The position numbers and the translations under genes were made by a program. A stretch of 64,000 nucleotides of DNA from CAUSWF01 sp963535465 (lineage in GTDB: Bacteria; Bacillota_I; Bacilli_A; RF39; UBA660): positions 60,601-124,600 of the forward strand of contig CAUSWF010000003.1 in assembly GCA_963535465.1 (NCBI GenBank), read 5' to 3'. This document shows, one piece after another, positions 17,188 to 24,523 of the stretch (position 1 is the stretch's first letter; each line of letters opens with the position of its first letter). Under the pieces are notes generated by a model. That model did no database searches and was not told the origin of the DNA. It saw nothing but the letters and a program-made list of their open reading frames with translations.

Positions 17188-18027
17188 TCACTTCCCTATA
17201 TGATATTCTTTATAAACTATTCCTTTGCTTATACCTCTATCCTTAGCCACAGACTTTATCGCATCCATTTCACTCATACCATCTTTAATATATAAGTTTA
17301 CGTGTTCTAAAATAGTTATAGCTGAATAATCTATTATCTCTTTATTACCATCAACTACTATAACAAATTCTCCCTTTAACGTATCAGCAATAGGAATAAC
17401 ATTACTAATGTTATCACGAATAACCTCTTCATGCAATTTAGATATTTCTCTAGATATTGCAATAAATCTATCTCCAAATATTTCGAGCATATTTTCTAAA
17501 GTATTTTTCAAGCGATGAACTGACTCATAAAATACTAAAGTATATTTAATATTTTTTAATGACTTTAACTCAGTCTTTTGTTTAGAATTATGACTATTTA
17601 AAAATCCATAATATAAAAACGGACTAGGGTCTATACCAGATGATGTTATTGCTGGAACAAAAGCTGTTGCCCCAGGTAAACTAATAACATTATATCCAGA
17701 AGCAATAACTGCTTTAGAAATAATATATCCAGGATCACTAATTATAGGAGTTCCTTGGTCAGTAACAAGTCCTATATTTTGACCAGATTTTAAATAATCA
17801 ATTACTTGATTAACTATTTTAGACTCATTCCACTGATGACTTGAAATTAATTTTTTTGATATATCATAATGCTTTAATAGTTTCATAGTTTCTCGAGTAT
17901 CTTCACTCAAAATAACATCTACTGTATTAAGGACATTTAAACTTCTTATCGTTATATCTTCTAAATTACCAATTGGAGTTGGTATTAAATATAAAGAAGC
18001 TGTATCATTATAACTCTTTTGTCTCAT
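17188..18027 (-). CDS. rsmI: 16S rRNA (cytidine1402-2'-O)-methyltransferase
   Basis: SAM-dependent enzyme of the tetrapyrrole-methylase fold that 2'-O-methylates C1402 in the ribosomal P site. 279 residues with LYLIPTPIGNLEDITIRSL (12-30), SEDTRETMKLL, TDQGTPIISDPGY, LPGATAFVPAITSSGI and FYESVHRLKNTL, followed by AISREISKLHEEV, all diagnostic for RsmI. Overlaps the end of trmN6 by 20 bases. B. subtilis has yabB-yazA-yabC in the same order, with the GIY-YIG gene yazA absent here. Confidence 0.96.
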   Translation of the reverse strand: MRQKSYNDTASLYLIPTPIGNLEDITIRSLNVLNTVDVILSEDTRETMKLLKHYDISKKLISSHQWNESKIVNQVIDYLKSGQNIGLVTDQGTPIISDPGYIISKAVIASGYNVISLPGATAFVPAITSSGIDPSPFLYYGFLNSHNSKQKTELKSLKNIKYTLVFYESVHRLKNTLENMLEIFGDRFIAISREISKLHEEVIRDNISNVIPIADTLKGEFVIVVDGNKEIIDYSAITILEHVNLYIKDGMSEMDAIKSVAKDRGISKGIVYKEYHIGK

Positions 18028-18745
18028 TCGGTACCTCCTTTATTTTAGTGTATTCTAAAGTATCACAATCATTTTCTTTTAATATAAAAGGATTTTCTAT
18101 TTTTAAACCACTCTTACCATTCTTTTGACCTTCTAATAGAACTAAAGTACTCTCTTTATCAATAGTTTCATATACAAATCTCATTCTTTTAGGTTCTATT
18201 TTATATTTTTTCATATATTCTATCATTTCAACTAATCTATCAGGTCTATTAACAATAGCTAAATTACCATCATTTGAAAGTAACTTAGACGAAATAGAAA
18301 TAACTTCTTCAAGTGTTATTTTAATTTCATGTCTTGCTATTGCTTTTTCATTTATTTCATTTAAAAACTTATCATAATTTTTAAAAAATGGTGGATTGCA
18401 AGTAATTAAATCATACTGATTACAATTATTACTAGTTACAAAATCCTTCATATCTATATTATAAGGAACAATTCTATCATCCAAATTATTGTATTTAATA
18501 GATTTAATGGCCAATTCATATAAAGATTTCTGTATTTCAACACATTCAATTTTTTTATCACATCTAAGTGTCATAATTAAAGGAATAACACCATTTCCAG
18601 TACCTAAATCTAATATCTTCTTATCTCTTTTTCTTATAGTAGCAAAATTAGCTAACATAATACTGTCTAAAGAAAATAAAAAATAATCATCATTCTGATA
18701 AATTTTTCTATTTTTATAACCAAGTATATCATTAATAACTTCCAT
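18008..18745 (-). CDS. trmN6: tRNA1(Val) (adenine37-N6)-methyltransferase family
   Basis: Class I SAM methyltransferase of the YfiC/YabB family, likely modifying A37 of tRNA(Val). 245 residues with the N-terminal signature GYKNRKIYQNDDYFLFSLDS, the SAM motif LDLGTGNGVIPL (about 45-56) and the N6-adenine motif CNPPFFKN (about 130-137). Start and stop codons overlap ricT upstream and rsmI downstream. Substrate is by family; sequence alone does not prove it. Confidence 0.9.
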   Translation of the reverse strand: MEVINDILGYKNRKIYQNDDYFLFSLDSIMLANFATIRKRDKKILDLGTGNGVIPLIMTLRCDKKIECVEIQKSLYELAIKSIKYNNLDDRIVPYNIDMKDFVTSNNCNQYDLITCNPPFFKNYDKFLNEINEKAIARHEIKITLEEVISISSKLLSNDGNLAIVNRPDRLVEMIEYMKKYKIEPKRMRFVYETIDKESTLVLLEGQKNGKSGLKIENPFILKENDCDTLEYTKIKEVPNETKEL

Positions 18746-19533
18746 TATTTTTCATCCTTTTTAAATACAACAATTCCTTGTTCACCAAAATCAACAGAAT
18801 ATTCACCTTTTAAAACATCAACATTCACTACTTTTCCCGTACCTTTAGAAGTATTAACCATAAAACCAACTTTAGGTAATTCTTTCTTAAGTTCAAGATA
18901 TGTATCATTTTCATAACCTAAACAACATAGCAATCTACCACACAAGCCATTAATTTTAGTAGGATTAAGTGCAATCAACTGATTCTTAGCCATACTTATA
19001 GATACAGAATTAAAATCAGTTAAAAATCTATTACAACATAATTGCATACCACAAGGTCCCAACCCACCAATTCTTCTTGCTTTATCTCTTATACCTATTT
19101 GAACAAGTTCTATTCTAGTCTTATACTTATAAGCTAATTGCTTTACTAATTCTCTAAAATCTATTCTATTATCCGCAATAAAAGACAAATATAATTGAGA
19201 ATTGTCAAAATTATAATAAGCATCAACAAAACTCATTTCCAGATTTAATTTAGCACTAATTTCTTTAGCATCATACAAGGCCTTAGAAGCTTTAACTTTA
19301 CTATCCTCATGTTTTTTAACATCTTCACTACTTGCCAAAGATAATATAGAAAATAGAGGCATAATTAAATTTTCTTTTTTTTCAGAATATTCTTCTCTAA
19401 TAACCTTACCTATCATTTTCCCAGAATCAGTGTTAAATAATACTAAATCATTCATTTTATATTTGGAATTTCCTTGAGACAAATAATAAATATTTAAATC
19501 AACTAAATTTTTAACAACTACTACATTAATCAT
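18745..19533 (-). CDS. ricT: PSP1-domain protein RicT (YaaT)
   Basis: In B. subtilis RicT forms a complex with RicA and RicF that carries iron-sulfur clusters, stimulates RNase Y maturation cleavages and influences competence, sporulation and biofilm formation. The 262 residues have the PSP1 core with the cysteine-rich segments GLGPCGMQLCCNRFL and NGLCGRLLCCLGYE, typical of the family. The gene overlaps holB at its start, the same neighbour pair as in B. subtilis (holB-yaaT). No ricA or ricF is in the window. Confidence 0.93.
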   Translation of the reverse strand: MINVVVVKNLVDLNIYYLSQGNSKYKMNDLVLFNTDSGKMIGKVIREEYSEKKENLIMPLFSILSLASSEDVKKHEDSKVKASKALYDAKEISAKLNLEMSFVDAYYNFDNSQLYLSFIADNRIDFRELVKQLAYKYKTRIELVQIGIRDKARRIGGLGPCGMQLCCNRFLTDFNSVSISMAKNQLIALNPTKINGLCGRLLCCLGYENDTYLELKKELPKVGFMVNTSKGTGKVVNVDVLKGEYSVDFGEQGIVVFKKDEK

Positions 19534-20302
19534 TTATTGCTCCTATAATTTTAGATAACATTTTATCTAAAAATAACTTCATATTAATATTATAATCTAA
19601 ATTAGTTAATTCTTCCTCTAAAATAAGAATAATTTCAGAAGTTTTACAAATATTTAATTGACTATTATTTTCCAATAATCTAATTAAATTAGTAATTACT
19701 AACTTTGAATTTTCTCTATCAAAAAAATATTTTTCTAACAAATCATTAAATTTAATAAAAGATTCTTCTCCAGATAAAATAATATCTAGTACTTCATTAT
19801 AATCATCCGAAATTAATATATCACTCTTGATTTCTAGTAATTGGCATCTAGAAATTATAGTATCTTTGAGTAAATTAACATTTTTTGTAACCAAAAAAGC
19901 TATTATATTTTCTTCAGGTTCTTCTAAAAATTTCAAAATTGTATTTAAAGAATATTGATTCATTTTTTCCGCTTCTTTTATCAAATATATTTTTTTATTT
20001 TCATACACTGATTTAGTCTTAAATTCTTCTTGTAAAAGCTTGATTTGTTGTTTTTTTATAACAGTTCCATCTGCCTCAACTATAATAAAATCAGGATAAT
20101 CATTATTTTCTAATAAACAAAGTAATTTATCAACAGAAAAAAAGTGATTATATTTAATAAATATATTATTAATAAAACTTAATAATAATTGATAATCACT
20201 ATCATAATTAGATAACTCCACTAAATAAGCATGAGATAATTTATCATTAGTAAGAAAATTATCAGTTTCTTTTATAAATTTTTCATAAGATAAATTACAC
20301 AT
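19526..20302 (-). CDS. holB: DNA polymerase III delta' subunit
   Basis: Clamp-loader subunit that works with DnaX and HolA to load the beta clamp. 258 residues with N-terminal HAYLVELSN, KKIYLIKEAEKMNQYSLNTI, LKFLEEPEENIIAFLVT and the ISRCQLLEI box that corresponds to the SRC motif. No Walker A is present, as is normal for delta'. Lies between recR and ricT. The sequence is quite divergent, but motif order and context make it safe. Confidence 0.92.
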   Translation of the reverse strand: MCNLSYEKFIKETDNFLTNDKLSHAYLVELSNYDSDYQLLLSFINNIFIKYNHFFSVDKLLCLLENNDYPDFIIVEADGTVIKKQQIKLLQEEFKTKSVYENKKIYLIKEAEKMNQYSLNTILKFLEEPEENIIAFLVTKNVNLLKDTIISRCQLLEIKSDILISDDYNEVLDIILSGEESFIKFNDLLEKYFFDRENSKLVITNLIRLLENNSQLNICKTSEIILILEEELTNLDYNINMKLFLDKMLSKIIGAIND

Positions 20303-20307
20303 AAAAT

Positions 20308-20901
20308 CTACATGATTTCCTTTCTATCACACATAGCTCTTTCCAAAGTTAAACCATCAACATATTCCATATCGGCACCCATTGGTAAACCACTGGCTAA
20401 TCTAGTAATCTTAACATGCATACCATCTAATATTCTTTTTATATATAATGCCGTAGTCTCACCCTCAATACTCGGTTTAAAAGCAAATATTACTTCTTCA
20501 AATTTTTCTTTTGTTATCCTATCGATGAGTTTTTCTAAACCAATATCATCAGGATTAATACCATCAAGGGGACTAATTAATCCATTTAAAACATGATATT
20601 TACCATGAAAAACCCCTAATTTTTCTAATAGAAAAACATTTTTTGAATCTTCAACAACTATTAAAGAATTATCTCTATTTTTATCATTACAAATATAACA
20701 TAAATCTAAATCAGTATAAGTAGAACAAACTGGACACTTATGTATATTTTCTGATACAGCAATAAGTGATTTTTCAAATAATTCAACTTGTTCTTCTTCT
20801 AAATCTAATATAGAGTAAGCATACCTTTCAGCTGTTTTTTCCCCAACACCTGGTAAATATTTAAAAGATTCAATAAGTTTTTTTAAACTATCTGGATACA
20901 T
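20308..20901 (-). CDS. recR: Recombination protein RecR
   Basis: DNA-binding ring protein of the RecFOR pathway that helps load RecA on gapped DNA. 197 residues with the helix-hairpin-helix LPGVGEKTAERYAY (15-28), a four-cysteine zinc finger (CPVCSTYTDLDLCYIC, about 57-72), the Toprim motif LIVVEDSKNVFLLE and the C-terminal LASGLPMGADMEYVD. Two bases separate it from ybaB; dnaX-ybaB-recR is one of the most conserved bacterial operons. Confidence 0.97.
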   Translation of the reverse strand: MYPDSLKKLIESFKYLPGVGEKTAERYAYSILDLEEEQVELFEKSLIAVSENIHKCPVCSTYTDLDLCYICNDKNRDNSLIVVEDSKNVFLLEKLGVFHGKYHVLNGLISPLDGINPDDIGLEKLIDRITKEKFEEVIFAFKPSIEGETTALYIKRILDGMHVKITRLASGLPMGADMEYVDGLTLERAMCDRKEIM

Positions 20902-20903
20902 AA

Positions 20904-21197
20904 TTAAAATAATCCTGGGATATTACCAAATTTACCCATTTTTGCAGATGTAGCTATATCAATCTTCTTATTTGCATCATTCACAGCAACCAAGATCATA
21001 TCCTCTAGCATTTCAATATCTTCTTTATCACAGCTATCTAATTTTATCTTAACAGATTTTAATTCTTTAGTTCCCAACATAACAACAGAAACAGCTGATG
21101 ATTCTCCTGTAAATTCAGTATTATCTATCTCTTCCTTATCTTTTAGCATTTCCTTTTGTAAAGCTTGCGCTTGTTTCATCATAGCATTTAAATTCAT
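20904..21197 (-). CDS. ybaB: YbaB/EbfC nucleoid-associated protein
   Basis: Small dimeric DNA-binding protein (YaaK in B. subtilis). 97 residues with MNLNAMMKQAQALQKEM, a central beta region SAVSVVMLGTKELKSVKI, DLI/V-type helix (EDMILVAVNDANKKI) and the C-terminal GKFGNIPGLF, all characteristic. Sits between dnaX and recR with tight spacing. Confidence 0.95.
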   Translation of the reverse strand: MNLNAMMKQAQALQKEMLKDKEEIDNTEFTGESSAVSVVMLGTKELKSVKIKLDSCDKEDIEMLEDMILVAVNDANKKIDIATSAKMGKFGNIPGLF

Positions 21198-21206
21198 ATT
21201 TTTCTC

Positions 21207-22886
21207 CTAATCTATCTCTTCTACTATTTCATTCCCAAATACTTGCATGGGATTGTTATTTATTATATCACTATTTATTTCATATTCTACATCAGGTTCA
21301 ATCATTCTATCAAAATTAAGATTCTGATTTTTTAATTCAATATACTTATTCTTTAAAATATTCCATTCACTGTCAGATATAAATGCAAATTTAAAATTAC
21401 AATTATATTTATCATTAAACAATTCATTTAACTCCAATATGTTAGTAAGAACATTTCTAAGTAAACCTTGTGTCTTAAAACTAAACAATAACGTATCACT
21501 AGATGCAACTCTTAATACAGAATCTTTAATACTACTATCTAAAAATGAATATTTTAAATCATTTTCAAACGATTTATTTGTTAGTTTTTCCTTCATATCT
21601 AATAATATCTTTTTATTAGCATCAATCATTAAATTATTTATTCTAGCACGCATAATATCATTAATATTTAATATATTTTTTTTATGATTACTATTATTTT
21701 TTATATTGTTTTTGTTAATTTCAGCTTTTTTATCACTATCAATATTTTTATCAACAACTGTATTTTCCTTTTTAATAGGATTATCTAAACTATTAGAAAC
21801 TGATTTATTATCATTTTCAGAAATTACATTGTATACAATCTTTTTATCACTTTCTACAATATTGCTCTTAATATATTTTATCAGCAACATTTCAAAATAT
21901 ACTTTTTGAGATGAACTACGTTCTACATTTATAGTATTTTCACTTAAATATAGTAATAATTTTTCAATTAAATTAATATTATATTTAACATTTCTTTTTT
22001 TAATATAATTATCAACAAGAATATTTTGTAAAAATTCAACATATTGTTTATAAACAAGCGATATATTTTTATTTTTATTATTAAAATCATTTAACTTAAT
22101 CATTAAATTAGCTATGTCATTATTAAAAATAAAGTCTGTCATTTCTTCTAATTCCATATTGCTAATCATTCCATTTAACTCATAATAATCATCTAAGGTG
22201 ATTTTCTGAGATGTATATGAAGTAAGTTTATCAAGCATCCCTAAAGAATCTCTCATACCACCTTCTGATGACTTTGCGATTTCAGATAAAACTAAATTAT
22301 CACAATCAATTTTTTCTTTATTGCAAACATATTTCAACCTGTCAGTTATTTGATCAACAGTAAGTCTTTTCAAAGAAAAAGTTTGACATCTAGAAACTAT
22401 AGTCTCTGGAACTTTTTGCCAATCAGTTGTAGCCAATATAAATATGACATGTTGTGGTGGTTCTTCTAAAGTCTTAAGCAAGGCATTAAAAGCGCCAATA
22501 GAAAGCATATGAACTTCATCAATAATATATATCTTATACTTAAGTTCAGTTGGTACTAACGATATTTTATCAATTATATTTCTAATTTCATCTACTCCAT
22601 TATTAGAAGCCGCGTCCATTTCAATAATATCTACAGAATCTATGCTTCTAATACAATTTTCACATTTTCCACAAGGGTTACCATCTATTGGTTCTATACA
22701 ATTTACCGCTCTAGCAAAAATTTTAGATAATGTCGTTTTTCCAATACCTCTAGGGCCAAAGAACATATATGCATGAGAAATATTATTATTTTTAATAGAA
22801 TTTTTTAATACTTTTACAACCGAATCCTGACCAACAACTGAATCAAAATCAACCGGTCTATATTTTCTATATAAAGCTTTATACAT
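21207..22886 (-). CDS. dnaX: DNA polymerase III tau/gamma subunit
   Basis: ATPase core of the clamp loader and organiser of the replisome. 559 residues: Walker A GPRGIGKTTLSK (about 44-55), zinc site NCIEPIDGNPCGKCENC, Walker B YIIDEVHML, sensor 1 ILATTDWQ and the SRC motif VSRCQTFSL. The C-terminal part (about 360-420) is an asparagine/lysine-rich linker before a tau-like end. No obvious programmed-frameshift signal was identified. An extended -10 promoter lies directly upstream (22908-22916). Confidence 0.97.
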   Translation of the reverse strand: MYKALYRKYRPVDFDSVVGQDSVVKVLKNSIKNNNISHAYMFFGPRGIGKTTLSKIFARAVNCIEPIDGNPCGKCENCIRSIDSVDIIEMDAASNNGVDEIRNIIDKISLVPTELKYKIYIIDEVHMLSIGAFNALLKTLEEPPQHVIFILATTDWQKVPETIVSRCQTFSLKRLTVDQITDRLKYVCNKEKIDCDNLVLSEIAKSSEGGMRDSLGMLDKLTSYTSQKITLDDYYELNGMISNMELEEMTDFIFNNDIANLMIKLNDFNNKNKNISLVYKQYVEFLQNILVDNYIKKRNVKYNINLIEKLLLYLSENTINVERSSSQKVYFEMLLIKYIKSNIVESDKKIVYNVISENDNKSVSNSLDNPIKKENTVVDKNIDSDKKAEINKNNIKNNSNHKKNILNINDIMRARINNLMIDANKKILLDMKEKLTNKSFENDLKYSFLDSSIKDSVLRVASSDTLLFSFKTQGLLRNVLTNILELNELFNDKYNCNFKFAFISDSEWNILKNKYIELKNQNLNFDRMIEPDVEYEINSDIINNNPMQVFGNEIVEEID

Positions 22887-22907
22887 AAAAAAACCACTCC
22901 CATAAAC

Positions 22908-22916
22908 ATTATAGCA
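22908..22916 (-). promoter_or_regulatory. Extended -10 promoter of dnaX
   Basis: TGCTATAAT on the minus strand (TG at 22916-22915, TATAAT 22913..22908), 22 bases before the dnaX start codon. No good -35 box, as is common with TGn extended -10 promoters. Confidence 0.6.
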
Positions 22917-22938
22917 TATTTAGCCATATAAAAAATGT

Positions 22939-23385
22939 CTAATTTCTTTTATTTTCAAAGAATTTAGACATCAATTCAAAAGATTTATCCACAGCTAAAT
23001 TTGTTTCAAAATTTACTTTAGAATTTATATCATCGTTTAAAAAAATTTTATTAACAATAAAATTATTAAGTTCATTTTGACCATTAAGTGCAGAATAAAC
23101 ATTTTTTATTCTAGATTGTTTAATAGCACTAGCACACATAGGACATGGATCAAGAGTAACATATATATCACAATCATCTAGCCTCCAGTTATTTAACTTC
23201 TTAGAAGCTTCTGATATTGCTATTAGCTCAGCATGAGATAAAGAACACTTATTACTTTCCTTTAAATTATAAGCTTTAGCAATAATTTGATTGTTATAAA
23301 CAATAACCGCACCAACAGGTACTTCATTATTATTAAAAGCAATATAAGCTTGTTCAAAAGCAACATCCATAAACTCTTTTTTCAT
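22939..23385 (-). CDS. tadA: tRNA-specific adenosine deaminase
   Basis: Converts A34 to inosine in tRNA(Arg) ACG. Start at ATG 23385 (MKKEFMDVAFEQAY), preceded by GGAGAT; the longer open frame to 23469 is the SRP RNA gene and is rejected. 148 residues with the zinc and catalytic motif HAELIAI (histidine and glutamate) and PCPMCASAI (two zinc cysteines). The order tadA-SRP RNA-dnaX is conserved in Bacillota, although here the RNA gene lies on the upstream side of tadA. Confidence 0.95.
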   Translation of the reverse strand: MKKEFMDVAFEQAYIAFNNNEVPVGAVIVYNNQIIAKAYNLKESNKCSLSHAELIAISEASKKLNNWRLDDCDIYVTLDPCPMCASAIKQSRIKNVYSALNGQNELNNFIVNKIFLNDDINSKVNFETNLAVDKSFELMSKFFENKRN

Positions 23386-23398
23386 ATTATCTCCATAT

Positions 23399-23475
23399 AA
23401 AAAGTGCACATGAAAGTTGAATTTTAAGGCTGCTGTCTTCCAACTCTGACCTGGTTCAATCGCTTTCATTGCACG
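23399..23475 (-). ncRNA. ffs: Signal recognition particle RNA, small bacterial type
   Basis: The minus strand contains the SRP RNA core GAACCAGGTCAG and GGAAGACAGCAGCC, the Ffh-binding loop signature. Outer arms pair well: GTGCA/TGCAC, ATGAAAG/CTTTCAT and TTGAA/TTCAA, giving a hairpin of roughly 75 nucleotides that ends in a short T-run. It lacks the Alu domain found in the long SRP RNA of B. subtilis. A TTTACA-17-TATAAT promoter sits directly upstream. The exact ends are estimated from the stem. Confidence 0.92.
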
Positions 23476-23480
23476 ATTAA

Positions 23481-23509
23481 ATTATATATTATTATCCTCA
23501 GTTTGTAAA
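23481..23509 (-). promoter_or_regulatory. Promoter of the SRP RNA gene
   Basis: TTTACA (23509..23504), 17-base spacer and TATAAT (23486..23481) on the minus strand, about seven bases before the predicted RNA start. Confidence 0.75.
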
Positions 23510-23521
23510 ATTATTATTCAA

Positions 23522-23537
23522 TGTTTCACGTGAAACA
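23522..23537. promoter_or_regulatory. parS: parS site 1
   Basis: TGTTTCACGTGAAACA, a perfect 16-base palindrome identical to the consensus parS bound by Spo0J/ParB. ParB is encoded at 41844. Confidence 0.95.
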
Positions 23538-23673
23538 TAATATCTATACTGAGAATAGTACAAAAATAAATAAACATAATATCAATATTTTAATCACATC
23601 AAACTAAATTACAAAATATCATAATAAATATAATTAAAATTTTAACCAAAATTAATTTTATCTCTTTTAAATT

Positions 23674-23687
23674 ATTTCCCGGGAAAT
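23674..23687. promoter_or_regulatory. NBS: Noc-binding site 1
   Basis: ATTTCCCGGGAAAT, identical to the B. subtilis Noc-binding consensus, at the centre of a longer perfect palindrome (23667-23694). Noc is encoded at 39837. Confidence 0.92.
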
Positions 23688-23709
23688 AATTTAAGTTATA
23701 AATAAAGAA

Positions 23710-23725
23710 TGTTTCACGTGAAACA
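23710..23725. promoter_or_regulatory. parS: parS site 2
   Basis: Exact TGTTTCACGTGAAACA; flanking bases extend the palindrome to 22 (GAA...TTC). Confidence 0.95.
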
Positions 23726-23821
23726 TTCAGTTTACCAAATTAAAATAAAAATAATTCAAAAATAAGTATAATATATAAATTAAAAATTGATATTATTCTA
23801 ACGGTTATTAATTATAAAATT

Positions 23822-23835
23822 ATTTCCCGGGAAAT
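23822..23835. promoter_or_regulatory. NBS: Noc-binding site 2
   Basis: Exact ATTTCCCGGGAAAT inside a longer A/T-flanked palindrome. Confidence 0.92.
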
Positions 23836-23913
23836 AATTTTAATAATAATATAGAAAAAAATTAAAAAATAATAATATTTGAAATTATATATAATTTTAT
23901 TAATCAATATATA

Positions 23914-23929
23914 TGTTTCACGTGAAACA
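23914..23929. promoter_or_regulatory. parS: parS site 3
   Basis: Exact TGTTTCACGTGAAACA; marks the start of the second ~390-base repeat unit. Confidence 0.95.
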
Positions 23930-24066
23930 TTAAATCCATACTGAGAGTGGTATGAAAATAAGTAAACATAATATTAATATTTTAATAATATCAAACTAAA
24001 TTATAAAATATCATAAATAAATATGATTAAAATTTTAATCAAAATTAATTTTACCTTCTTTAAATT

Positions 24067-24080
24067 ATTTTCCAGGAAAT
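24067..24080. promoter_or_regulatory. NBS: Noc-binding site 3, degenerate
   Basis: ATTTTCCAGGAAAT, two mismatches to the Noc site, at the position equivalent to site 1 in the first repeat unit. The A/T flanks are still conserved. It may bind Noc weakly or not at all. Confidence 0.6.
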
Positions 24081-24102
24081 AATTTAAACTATAAATAAAG
24101 AA

Positions 24103-24118
24103 TGTTTCACGTGAAACA
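24103..24118. promoter_or_regulatory. parS: parS site 4
   Basis: Exact TGTTTCACGTGAAACA, equivalent to site 2 in the first repeat unit. Confidence 0.95.
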
Positions 24119-24213
24119 TTCTGTTTGCTAAATTAAAATAAAGATAATTTAAGAATAAGTATAATATAGAAATTAAAAATTGATATTATTCTGCAGTTAT
24201 TAAGTATAAAATT

Positions 24214-24227
24214 ATTTCCCGGGAAAT
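24214..24227. promoter_or_regulatory. NBS: Noc-binding site 4
   Basis: Exact ATTTCCCGGGAAAT, equivalent to site 2. Confidence 0.92.
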
Positions 24228-24302
24228 AATTTTAATAATAATATAGAAAATCTAAAAATAATAATAAATTGAAATTAATATAATTTAATTAATCGATATA
24301 TA

Positions 24303-24318
24303 TGTTTCACGTGAAACA
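24303..24318. promoter_or_regulatory. parS: parS site 5
   Basis: Exact TGTTTCACGTGAAACA. The sequence after it no longer follows the repeat unit. Confidence 0.95.
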
Positions 24319-24395
24319 TAGTAAGGTTATATAACAATAAAAATATATAAATTAAAGATTTAACATAATAGTTAATAACTGTATCTTATTAAATT

Positions 24396-24409
24396 ATTTC
24401 CCGGGAAAT
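24396..24409. promoter_or_regulatory. NBS: Noc-binding site 5
   Basis: Exact ATTTCCCGGGAAAT; the surrounding perfect palindrome extends to 32 bases, the longest in the array. Confidence 0.92.
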
Positions 24410-24429
24410 AATTTAATATAATAAAATAA

Positions 24430-24445
24430 TGTTTCACGTGAAACA
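24430..24445. promoter_or_regulatory. parS: parS site 6
   Basis: Exact TGTTTCACGTGAAACA, last site before the gyrA terminator. Confidence 0.95.
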
Positions 24446-24494
24446 TTATAAAAAATATTCACAACTGATAAAAAGACTTTAAAACATTAATATT

Positions 24495-24523
24495 AAATAA
24501 AAAAATGAAGCCTACGCTTCATT
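24495..24523 (-). terminator. Terminator of gyrA
   Basis: Stem AATGAAGC / GCTTCATT (24516-24523 with 24504-24511) followed on the minus strand by a T-run. The gyrA stop TAG lies in the loop. Confidence 0.85.

Larger units (their letters stand above)
23520..24450. repeat. Gene-free array of alternating parS and Noc-type sites
   Basis: The ~1 kb between the gyrA terminator and the SRP RNA promoter has no gene. It holds six identical copies of TGTTTCACGTGAAACA (the B. subtilis parS consensus) strictly alternating with five copies of ATTTCCCGGGAAAT (the B. subtilis Noc-binding site), one of them degenerate. Adjacent parS copies lie 127-204 bases apart. The stretch 23522-23913 is repeated with scattered substitutions as 23914-24302, so it contains a tandem duplication of about 390 bases, each unit holding two parS and two Noc sites. 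Intervening sequence is almost pure A/T. It lies roughly 10 kb from oriC. See individual sites. Confidence 0.95.

Noticed and set aside
21207..22886. Programmed frameshift in dnaX
   Set aside because: A-rich runs are present as everywhere in this genome, but no hairpin or slippery site at a plausible position was convincing.
23386..23469. N-terminal extension of tadA
   Set aside because: The extra codons are the SRP RNA hairpin; the ATG at 23385 has its own ribosome site and matches the family start.
23520..24450. CRISPR array
   Set aside because: The repeats are two different perfect palindromes with unequal spacing, the spacers themselves are duplicated, and no cas gene is near.
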